From: CAYNYM01 sp049366815
GTDB lineage: Bacteria; Desulfobacterota; DSM-4660; Desulfatiglandales; HGW-15
Assembly: GCA_049366815.1 (NCBI GenBank)
Contig: JBMNCO010000173.1
Coordinates: 1-14,989, forward strand
Direction: 5' to 3'
Length of the DNA: 14,989 bases
The stretch's first letter is position 1, and each line of letters begins with the position of its first letter. A model generated the notes under the pieces. It was given only the letters and a program-made list of their open reading frames with translations. It ran no database searches and had not been told where the DNA came from. Positions 6,654 through 13,059 of the stretch are shown piece by piece. Position numbers and translations under genes: made by a program.

Positions 6654-9101
6654 GTGAAAAAGACTGACACAGAGCACCTGCTAATGGCAAGATTATTTAT
6701 CATGAATGGACCGGAAAATGGCCGGGAGTATGAACTGAGGGGTGATGTCACCTACGTCGGCCGATCCCCGAGAAACGACATTCAAATAAAAGACAAGTCG
6801 GTTTCCAGGAGGCATTTGAAAATTTCCGTCAGGAAAGGCTCGATCGTCGTAGAGGACTTGAATAGCACGAACGGGACATTTGTCGGATCGAAGCCTATTG
6901 AACCCTACGAAGTCGTGACGGTTGATGAAGGAACTCCCATTGGGATGGGGAACACTGTTTTTTCGGTGGGAAAACCTTGTTCGCATACCGTCTTGTCTGC
7001 TGAAGATTCTCTATCCCTTTCAGAAGAACATGAAGATACAGGGGTGTTCAGCCGGCACGGTATCTCTTCCAGGAATCTTGAACTCATCTACCAGGTTTCC
7101 AGCGCATTGATGGAATCTCTCGATCTCAATGAGATCTTGGCAAAGGTGCTGGACGGCATATTTAACCTTCTCAAGAGGATCGACAGAGGCGCGATCCTCT
7201 TGCTGGACCCCGCCACCGGAGAGATTAGGGAGGTCATATCCAGGGCTGCGGACGGCACGAAACCGGAAACAAAGATCTACAGTCATACCATTGTGGAAAG
7301 GGCCATAGGGGAGAAGAAGGCCGTCAGCCTGACCGACACCTTAGGGCAGGACAATCTCGAGCCGTCACGGAGTATGGTTTTGATGAGAATTCGTTCTGTG
7401 ATGTGTGTCCCCTTGATCAGCAGGTCCCAAGTCAGGGGTGTCATCTATGTCGATTCCATCAATAAACCCTTCGGCTATCGGAAGGAGGATCTTTCCCTGT
7501 TGGCGGCATTGAGTGGTCCGGCGGCCATCGCGATTGAAAACGCACTGCTTTATACCAATGCAGAGAAGCTCGTGGAAGAGAGGACAAGGAGCCTGAAGGA
7601 TACGGAGAAGAGACTTCGGGAGAGCGAGGCCCGATTCAAGGCCATATTCGACAATATGAGCAGTGGCGTCGGTGTTTACAAGGCCGTGAAAGATGGACAG
7701 GATTTCAGGATCCTGGATTTGAATCGATCTAATCAGCGAGTAGAAAAAATCAATAAAACGGATGTTGTCGGGAAATGCCTTTCCGAGGTCTTTCCGGAAA
7801 CCAAAATGGACGGGCTCTTCGATGTTTTTGAAAGGGTTTGGAGGACGGGTGAGCCCGAACATTGTTCTATTTCCTCTGAGAGTGATGGAAGAGAAACAAA
7901 CTGGCGGGAGTATGACGTGTATCGTCTGCCTTCAAAGGAAATTGTCGCTATTTTTGACGATGTAACAGACAAAAAGAAGGCGGAGGAGGAACAGAGGGCA
8001 CTTCAACAGCAGCTCCTCGTCTCACAAAAAATGGAATCGATCGGGGCCTTTGCAGGCGGAACCGCTCACAATTTCAGAAATATCCTGCAGGCCATATCCG
8101 GAAACATTGAATACCTGGAATTGTTGTACGGGAAACAACCAGAGGTCAGAGAGCTGGCAAAGAGCATTTACGACTCCGTTGAAAAGGGTGTTGATCTTAT
8201 CAACAATCTCTTGCATTTTTCCCGAAGAAGCGGGGGATACCAGGTCGTCGATCTTGATCTGGCCGAGGTGATAAACAAATCCTGCGAAATCATTGATCGG
8301 GTCTTTAACAGGAATATTGCGATTGAGAAAGACCTGGAGAGCGGGCTGTATGTGTCCGGCAATCAGTCCCTTCTGAGTCAGGTCTTTATGAATCTGTTTA
8401 CAAATGCAAGGGATGCCATGCCTGACGGAGGGGTATTGAAAATTGAGGCCGGACAGAAAAACAACAAGGTCGTCGTTGAGGTCTCGGACACAGGCCATGG
8501 GATGGACAAACAGACGATGGAGAAGGTCTTCGATCCATTCTTTACCCTGAAAGATGTCGGCAAAGGCACGGGTTTGGGGCTTTCCACCAGCCACGGCATC
8601 GTTGAGGAGCACAAGGGCACCATCTCCGTATCATCGAGACCCGGCCGGGGGACGACCTTCAGGATTGTCCTTCCATTCATTCAGGCCCCGGTCCTGGAAA
8701 AGAGCGCGTATAAAAAGAACATCAAATATGGGAAAGGTGAAAAAATTCTCATCGTAGATGACGAGTCGGCCACCCTTGAAGCACTGGTCCATCTGGCGAA
8801 CAGCATTGGCTATGACGCGGTTTCATTTGACAAGGCACGGGACGCTCTTGAAAATTACGGGGCGGTTGCGCCGGATCTCGTTCTTATGGATCGAAACATG
8901 CCTGGAATGGACGGGGCCACCTGTATCAACGAAATTCTGAAAACTGATAAAAACGCCAGGATAATCATTGTGTCCGGGTATGAGGAATCGGGTCCCGACG
9001 GGATTGATGATGAATTGAGGGCACGGATAAAAGGGTACCTGACCAAACCCTGCGGCATCGAGGAACTGAGTGTGACCCTATCCCAGGCCCTGGCTCAGTG
9101 A
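6654..9101 (+). CDS. Soluble FHA-GAF-PAS hybrid sensor histidine kinase with receiver domain
   Basis: Predicted 815-aa cytoplasmic signalling protein. An FHA phosphothreonine-binding domain (about 12-105: VGRSPRND, SRRH 51-54, NSTNG 70-74) is followed by a GAF domain (about 141-300), a linker coil and a PAS domain (about 325-445). The kinase core follows. The H-box reads GGTAHNFRNIL with His472 as phosphorylation site. The ATP-binding part has an N-box at 580-588 (NLFTNARDA), DTGHGM, FDPFFT and GTGLGL. A receiver (about 697-815) carries Asp746 in LVLMDRNMP and the TKPC lysine. No membrane segment is seen, so the input is intracellular, possibly Ser/Thr phosphorylation read by the FHA. The residue after His472 is Asn where family members usually have Asp or Glu, and FRN replaces FNN. 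The GTG at 6654 is the longest start; ATG at 6684, directly before the FHA strand, is equally possible. It probably works with the receiver upstream. Confidence 0.94.
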   Translation: MKKTDTEHLLMARLFIMNGPENGREYELRGDVTYVGRSPRNDIQIKDKSVSRRHLKISVRKGSIVVEDLNSTNGTFVGSKPIEPYEVVTVDEGTPIGMGNTVFSVGKPCSHTVLSAEDSLSLSEEHEDTGVFSRHGISSRNLELIYQVSSALMESLDLNEILAKVLDGIFNLLKRIDRGAILLLDPATGEIREVISRAADGTKPETKIYSHTIVERAIGEKKAVSLTDTLGQDNLEPSRSMVLMRIRSVMCVPLISRSQVRGVIYVDSINKPFGYRKEDLSLLAALSGPAAIAIENALLYTNAEKLVEERTRSLKDTEKRLRESEARFKAIFDNMSSGVGVYKAVKDGQDFRILDLNRSNQRVEKINKTDVVGKCLSEVFPETKMDGLFDVFERVWRTGEPEHCSISSESDGRETNWREYDVYRLPSKEIVAIFDDVTDKKKAEEEQRALQQQLLVSQKMESIGAFAGGTAHNFRNILQAISGNIEYLELLYGKQPEVRELAKSIYDSVEKGVDLINNLLHFSRRSGGYQVVDLDLAEVINKSCEIIDRVFNRNIAIEKDLESGLYVSGNQSLLSQVFMNLFTNARDAMPDGGVLKIEAGQKNNKVVVEVSDTGHGMDKQTMEKVFDPFFTLKDVGKGTGLGLSTSHGIVEEHKGTISVSSRPGRGTTFRIVLPFIQAPVLEKSAYKKNIKYGKGEKILIVDDESATLEALVHLANSIGYDAVSFDKARDALENYGAVAPDLVLMDRNMPGMDGATCINEILKTDKNARIIIVSGYEESGPDGIDDELRARIKGYLTKPCGIEELSVTLSQALAQ

Positions 9102-9228
9102 CTCGGAAATGTGTCTTACGGATGTGCATATTCAGTAATGGTGACTTCATCCAAAGTGCAGGGAGGTGGGATTTCCGCCTTATTTCCAGAGTCCGCAGGA
9201 ACCGGGAGCTTTCCTGTGATGGATCTTC

Positions 9229-9378
9229 GTCCAAAAATCATGTGTTTCTGGATGGAGCAATCAGCTCTCGGCATTCAGCGCTCAGCCTAATGCCTTGTCT
9301 TTGCATAGCTTTTGCTGATAGCTGATCGCTGAGGGCTGTTAGCGCGAATCCGGGAATGCCCATTTCCGGTTGAGCACA
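9229..9378 (-). repeat. Dispersed hairpin-ended repeat, copy 3 (inverted)
   Basis: On the reverse strand this is copy 2 with scattered changes. The core motifs are intact (AGCCCTCAGCGATCAGCTAT, GGCATTAGGCTGAGCGCTGA). One end pairs CCGG.AAT with ATT.CCGG; the other has a TCCAGAAA arm pairing with TTTTTGGA through one wobble. It ends about 23 bases before the first sigma-54 activator gene, filling most of the gap between the kinase and that gene. No matching direct repeats are seen at its edges. Confidence 0.85.
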
Positions 9379-9400
9379 AGTTATTGATAACAGGTTACCC

Positions 9401-10813
9401 ATGGAAACCAAGACAGATCGATTAAAGGTCCTCATCATCGAAAATGTCCAATCCCATCTGAACCGGCTGAGAGAGGCCGTGACGGCATCGGGGTTCCTTT
9501 CCCCTTCCGCGGCCTTACCCGAATGGTCCATTGATCGACTGAATACCCTCAGACCCGAGCTGGCCATTTTGGGGCCGTCTCTGGACGGCGACATCTGCAT
9601 CAGATGCGTGCACAAGCTCAAGATCATCGATCCGAGAATCCCGATTCTGATGGCTTGCGAGGAGGCCACGTTTCAAGAAGACTATGGAAGCATGCCCTTT
9701 GAGGGAATCCATCATATGCCTTATGCCCCGGATCCGGATGGCCTTTCAAGGATCATTGAAAACGCACTGAACCATAAAAATGAATGTGCCGGTCGGCCCG
9801 ATTTGCCTATTCTCATTGGTCAAACCCAGGAAATGAAACACATCAGGCAAAAAATACAGAAAGTGGCCGACAAGGACATTACGGTCTTGATCACGGGCGA
9901 GACCGGAACGGGTAAGGAACTGATCGCCCGCTCTATCCACTATTATTCCCAGCGTCGTAAGGGACCTATAGTCAAGATAAACTGCGGACCACTCCCGGAC
10001 GAATTGCTTGAGAGCGAGGTCTTTGGGTTCCAGAAAGGGGCCTTCACGGACGCCTATCATGACAAGCCCGGCCGCCTGGAAATGGCCGATGGGGGGACGC
10101 TGTTCATTGACGAAATCGGAGATCTACCATTCTCCATGCAGGTCAAGTTGCTCCAGGTTTTTGAGGAAAAGGCCTTTTCAAGGCTTGGTGGAACGCAGGA
10201 CAAAATGATCGATACCCGGGTGGTCGCGGCAACCAACGCCAACCTCAGGGAAAAAGTGCGGGAAGGAAATTTTCGAAAAGACCTCTTCTACCGCCTCAAT
10301 GTCGCGCCGATTAATGCACCCCCGTTGCGCGAGCGAAAGGACGACATTCCCCTCCTGATACACTATTATCTGAATAGATACTGTTTTGAATTTAAAAGAG
10401 AAGTTCTTGATGTGTCTGATAGAATCCTGAATCTCGTCATGGCCTATCATTGGCCCGGCAATGTAAGGGAACTTGAAAACATTGTCCGACGCGCCATTGT
10501 GCTGGGCAACTGGGACTTCCTATTGGATGAGCTGAATTTGCAGGAAGGGGGAGAGGACACTTCGGGAGGGACTTCAGAGAAAAGCCATCTCCCGTCACTT
10601 GACAGGGGAGATGAGAGGATCAAAAAACTATTGGACTCAGAAGATTTTTCCCTGAAAAAGATCACAAAGGCCTATGTGTCTGATGCCGAACGAGGTGCCA
10701 TCCTGGAGGCCCTGAAAGAGACAAAATGGAATCGAAAAAAGGCCGCCCAAATGCTCCAGGTGAGCTATCGGACCCTTCTGAATCGTATTGACGAGTTCGG
10801 CCTGAAACCCTAG
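9401..10813 (+). CDS. Sigma-54-dependent transcriptional activator with degenerate receiver and GAFTDA loop
   Basis: Predicted 470-aa bacterial enhancer-binding protein. The N-terminus (1-125) has a receiver-like fold (LKVLIIENV start) but lacks the catalytic set: the acceptor position reads LAILGPS with Gly58 instead of Asp, and the Thr and Lys positions are also replaced. It is probably a pseudo-receiver. The AAA+ domain (137-369) has Walker A GETGTGKE (166-173), Walker B GTLFIDE (232-238), Arg-finger region FRKDLFYR (291-298) and WPGNVREL (351-358). The sigma-54 contact loop, normally GAFTGA, reads GAFTDA (213-218; Asp217, codon GAC). A Fis-type helix-turn-helix ends the protein (about 427-468). 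It should bind upstream sites and open sigma-54 promoters, though the loop change may alter this. ATG at 9401 has only a weak Shine-Dalgarno. The receiver and kinase upstream could control it only by an unusual route. Confidence 0.95.
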   Translation: METKTDRLKVLIIENVQSHLNRLREAVTASGFLSPSAALPEWSIDRLNTLRPELAILGPSLDGDICIRCVHKLKIIDPRIPILMACEEATFQEDYGSMPFEGIHHMPYAPDPDGLSRIIENALNHKNECAGRPDLPILIGQTQEMKHIRQKIQKVADKDITVLITGETGTGKELIARSIHYYSQRRKGPIVKINCGPLPDELLESEVFGFQKGAFTDAYHDKPGRLEMADGGTLFIDEIGDLPFSMQVKLLQVFEEKAFSRLGGTQDKMIDTRVVAATNANLREKVREGNFRKDLFYRLNVAPINAPPLRERKDDIPLLIHYYLNRYCFEFKREVLDVSDRILNLVMAYHWPGNVRELENIVRRAIVLGNWDFLLDELNLQEGGEDTSGGTSEKSHLPSLDRGDERIKKLLDSEDFSLKKITKAYVSDAERGAILEALKETKWNRKKAAQMLQVSYRTLLNRIDEFGLKP

Positions 10814-10837
10814 GGCTGTGGGGAGGTGTCTTGGGGT

Positions 10838-10872
10838 GTGAAATTGTTTTCACTCTGCTTGTAAATGTTTAC
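10838..10872. promoter_or_regulatory. Candidate upstream activator sites for the sigma-54 promoter
   Basis: Two adjacent dyads, GTGAAA-TTGT-TTTCAC (10838-10853) and GTAAA-TG-TTTAC (10861-10872), lie about 150-190 bases upstream of the -24 element, the usual range for enhancer-binding proteins. TGTAAA half-sites recur nearer the promoter. Which activator binds is unknown. Confidence 0.35.
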
Positions 10873-11024
10873 GCACTAAAGTGGCATGGAATTACATATT
10901 ATTCGGTATTGATAAGCAAAATTTACAAAGAGTAACATATTGGTTTCAGGCTGGATCTTCATAATAAATTGATATTTCGATGTAAACTATGACGTCAATA
11001 AATTTTGCCGTGCAGATTCTTTTC

Positions 11025-11040
11025 TGGCACACCCTTTGCC
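11025..11040 (+). promoter_or_regulatory. Sigma-54 (-24/-12) promoter
   Basis: TGGCAC (11025-11030), five bases, TTGCC (11036-11040): full match to the -24 hexamer, and the -12 element differs only at its last base. Transcription would start near 11052, giving a leader of about 185 bases before the Arg-rich protein gene. The activator genes at 9401 and 11771 flank it, making local control by one or both likely. Confidence 0.85.
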
Positions 11041-11143
11041 TCTCTTGAACCTATCAGCTTCCATTTATACCCCCAACAGGGAAGTTCATTTCCCTCATGG
11101 ATGCGGGATTTGAATCATATTCGTAGGATTTTAAGAAGACCTG

Positions 11144-11233
11144 ATGGCAGAAAGCACGTATCCTATCAACCCTAACACGACGGATAATCGAAACGGGGGC
11201 GCTTTCTCATTTGACGATCATAGAAAGGCATGA
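11144..11233 (+). CDS. Possible 29-aa leader ORF
   Basis: ATG at 11144 opens 29 codons (beginning MAESTYPINP) with AAGAAG a few bases upstream, ending in TGA at 11231-11233, three bases before the GTG of the Arg-rich protein and in the same frame. It may be a translational-coupling leader, the detached N-terminus of the longer protein after an in-frame stop mutation, or chance. No recognisable family. Confidence 0.25.
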   Translation: MAESTYPINPNTTDNRNGGAFSFDDHRKA

Positions 11234-11236
11234 AAT

Positions 11237-11521
11237 GTGAAAGACACACATGTTGTCTTAAATCTGCGAGATAACGGCGGCAGGCGATCAGGTATAGAGA
11301 GAAGAAGGTTCTCTTATGCAGATCATATCCCGGAGAGAAGATCGGGGGATGACCGCAGGGTAACACCTGATCGAAGGAGGGAGGAAGACCGCAGGAACGG
11401 CGCGGACAGGAGGACCGGAGAATCCAATGTTATTCAAATGAAAAGATACCGGAAGGAAGATCGGCGCTCATTCAATGACCGCAGGAGCGGTGTCGAACGG
11501 AGGTGCTTCGTCGTTTTTTGA
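11237..11521 (+). CDS. Small Arg-rich protein with RRSGxxRR/DRR repeats, function unknown
   Basis: Predicted 94-aa soluble protein with about nine ERR/DRR units (GRRSGIERRRF, PERRSGDDRR, EEDRRNGADRR, SFNDRRSGVERR) in a very basic, acid-punctuated chain. Short proteins or tails with RSGxDRR-type repeats recur in deltaproteobacteria, but I know of no established function. The regular charge pattern suggests nucleic-acid or anionic-polymer binding, or a charged-coil adaptor. GTG at 11237 has AAAGG at 11224-11228 at a good spacing. The gene has its own sigma-54 promoter (11025) and a terminator (11545-11582), so it is a single-gene unit placed between two sigma-54 activators. That points to regulated, possibly stress- or surface-linked expression. 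Start choice is moderately sure; an in-frame stop lies three bases upstream. Confidence 0.75.
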   Translation: MKDTHVVLNLRDNGGRRSGIERRRFSYADHIPERRSGDDRRVTPDRRREEDRRNGADRRTGESNVIQMKRYRKEDRRSFNDRRSGVERRCFVVF

Positions 11522-11544
11522 TGTTCATGATGGTCAACTGATTG

Positions 11545-11582
11545 GATAGAGGCAGGGCCAAAAAAGCTGCTCTGCCTCTATC
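11545..11582 (+). terminator. Rho-independent-type terminator after the Arg-rich protein gene
   Basis: GATAGAGGCAG (11545-11555) pairs perfectly with CTGCCTCTATC (11572-11582), an 11-bp stem with a 16-base loop, followed by T-rich TGTTCTTT. The T run is interrupted, so efficiency may be moderate. It sits 24 bases after the stop codon. Confidence 0.65.
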
Positions 11583-11731
11583 TGTTCTTTAGACCTGGGA
11601 TTCGCATGGGTGAATTTCTACTGTGAAAAAAGTATGAATTTAGCCCTTTCCAATAACTGTGTGGAGATCATGCTCTCCTTTCGAATTTTTCAAAGGCCTA
11701 AAGTGTTACTGAAAAAATAGTTCTTTTCCAT

Positions 11732-11759
11732 TTGACAAATGGATGTGGGTGTGTAAAAA
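11732..11759 (+). promoter_or_regulatory. Possible sigma-70 promoter for the second bEBP gene
   Basis: TTGACA (11732-11737) is a perfect -35. A weak -10, TAAAAA (11754-11759), follows at 16 bases. Transcription would start only a few bases before ATG 11771, giving an almost leaderless message, consistent with the absence of a Shine-Dalgarno there. Speculative because the -10 is poor. Confidence 0.3.
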
Positions 11760-11770
11760 TTTGCAACGCT

Positions 11771-12802
11771 ATGAAATACGCACTCATCGGAAATCACCCA
11801 TCCATTAAAAAAATTCGAGAGCTGATCCAGATGGTCTCGGATACGGCGTTTAATGTGCTCATACTGGGTGAAACCGGCACGGGTAAGGAGGTGGTCGCCC
11901 GACTCCTCCACAGTGCTTCTCCCAGGCGTGGGAACAGGTTCATCAAGGTCAATTGCGCGGCCTTGCCCTCGGCACTCCTTGAGAGCGAGCTTTTCGGTTA
12001 TGAGAAAGGTGCATTTACCGGGGCCGACAGGCTGAAGCCCGGGAAATTTGAGTTGGCCTCCAATGGGGTGATTCTCCTGGATGAAATAGGAGACATGCCC
12101 CAGGTCCTTCAGGCAAAGCTCCTGCAGGTTCTTCAGGACGGAGAATTCAGCCGTCTCGGAGGAACCGCTGACATCAAGGTCAATGCATGGGTCATCACGT
12201 CGACGAATCATGACCTCGAGGACGATATGAAGCAGGGCCTTTTCAGGGAGGATCTCTATTATCGCATCAACATCATAAAGATCGAAATACCTCCTCTGCG
12301 GGATAGAAAGGAAGACATCCCCTTACTGGCGGACTATTTTATGAAGATGCACCGGGAGAATCTGGGTCTTGATGGGGGTGTGGGTCCCGATACGGAAATG
12401 ATGGCGTTCTTTCAAGGCTATGAGTGGCCCGGAAATGTCAGAGAATTCTCAGGAACCGTATTGCGACTCTTAATCGGTGATGACCCCGGGCTGGTGCGCT
12501 CAGAGCTGTTGGAGAACATGGGAGGCGAGGGGGTCCCTTCCTTTATGGATTTCGCTTTAGGCCCTCACGGCGATGAGATTGATGCCCTAAAGACGAAAGA
12601 GGGCCGAAAACAGGTCATTTCCCTAAAGACGATAAAGGCTGAGGCCACAGAATACATCGAAAAAGAGTCTATTTTGAGCGCCCTCGAGAGGACCGCATGG
12701 AACAAGAGAAAGGCGGCCGCTGTGTTGAAGATCAGTTATAAGGCCCTGTTCAACAAGCTCAACGAATACGGGATTGACAAGAAGAGCATCCCCGTCGGTT
12801 GA
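11771..12802 (+). CDS. Sigma-54-dependent activator lacking an N-terminal regulatory domain
   Basis: Predicted 343-aa bEBP that begins almost directly with the AAA+ module (YALIGNHPSIKKIRELI). It has Walker A GETGTGKE (33-40), an intact sigma-54 loop GAFTGA (80-85), Walker B VILLDE (100-105), an FREDLYYRIN finger region, WPGNVREF and a C-terminal Fis-type helix-turn-helix (ESILSALERTAWNKRKAAAVLK and onward, within about 292-335). With no receiver, GAF or other input domain it may be constitutively active, or governed by a partner, by its own level or by complex formation with the first bEBP. PspF is a known example of a bEBP without its own sensor domain. ATG at 11771 is preferred; a TTG at 11732 would add 13 residues of no known pattern and coincides with a -35-like TTGACA. 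Likely target: the sigma-54 promoter at 11025 and others. Confidence 0.95.
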   Translation: MKYALIGNHPSIKKIRELIQMVSDTAFNVLILGETGTGKEVVARLLHSASPRRGNRFIKVNCAALPSALLESELFGYEKGAFTGADRLKPGKFELASNGVILLDEIGDMPQVLQAKLLQVLQDGEFSRLGGTADIKVNAWVITSTNHDLEDDMKQGLFREDLYYRINIIKIEIPPLRDRKEDIPLLADYFMKMHRENLGLDGGVGPDTEMMAFFQGYEWPGNVREFSGTVLRLLIGDDPGLVRSELLENMGGEGVPSFMDFALGPHGDEIDALKTKEGRKQVISLKTIKAEATEYIEKESILSALERTAWNKRKAAAVLKISYKALFNKLNEYGIDKKSIPVG

Positions 12803-12897
12803 CTTTCCCCATTGCAGGCGGCGGGGTTTTCCCTGCCATAGTGTGGGTGCTCAAGTGCATCAGGCGGAGGGGCGATAGTGGGATTCTGGTGCGTTTA

Positions 12898-13020
12898 CAT
12901 CCGGAAATATATAGTTTCCGGATGGAGCGGTCTGCACTCAGCATTCAGCCTCAGGCCTTGTCTTTCCATCGCTTTTGCTGATCGCTGACGGCTGTTCGCG
13001 CGAATCCGGGATTGCTCATC
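12898..13020 (-). repeat. Dispersed hairpin-ended repeat, copy 4 (inverted, diverged)
   Basis: Reverse-strand copy. The end hairpin CATCCGGAAA (12898-12907) with TTTCCGGATG (12915-12924) is a perfect 10-bp stem. Relative to copy 2 it has G-C where copy 2 has A-T, so pairing is kept by matched changes. The core has lost seven bases (CTATCAG) between TCAG repeats. The other end is replaced by a different stem, TGCTCATC (13013-13020) with GATGAGCA (13023-13030). It ends about 25 bases before the ribosome binding site of the polysaccharide export gene. Confidence 0.82.
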
Positions 13021-13059
13021 TTGATGAGCATGGAAATTTTCTTCAAGGAGGTCGGCTTT

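Larger units (their letters stand above)
10814..11236. other. Regulatory intergenic region between the first bEBP gene and the Arg-rich protein gene
   Basis: Holds palindromes GTGAAA-TTGT-TTTCAC (10838-10853) and GTAAA-TG-TTTAC (10861-10872), further TGTAAA half-sites (10922-10927 reversed, 10981-10986), the sigma-54 promoter at 11025, a leader hairpin AGGGAA/TTCCCT (11078-11095) and a possible 29-codon frame (11144-11233). No larger gene is seen. Confidence 0.6.

Noticed and set aside
9165..9181. GG-N10-GC match to a sigma-54 promoter
   Set aside because: Only the GG and GC pairs fit; the rest of the -24 and -12 elements does not.
9098..9325. Short forward frame after the kinase
   Set aside because: It overlaps repeat copy 3 and has no supporting signal.
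9401..10813. Assignment of the first bEBP as PrsR of PEP-CTERM systems
   Set aside because: PrsR has a conserved functional receiver, whereas this protein's receiver is degenerate and its linker differs; only the general bEBP type is supported.
11231..11233. TGA as a selenocysteine codon joining the leader frame to the Arg-rich protein
   Set aside because: No SECIS-like structure is evident immediately downstream and the protein type is not a selenoprotein; a normal stop is simpler.
12820..12837. GC-rich hairpin after the second bEBP as terminator
   Set aside because: The 7-bp stem includes a wobble and is not followed by T residues.
803..13030. CRISPR array
   Set aside because: The repeats are few, dispersed, in both orientations and diverged, with genes between them and no uniform spacers or cas genes.
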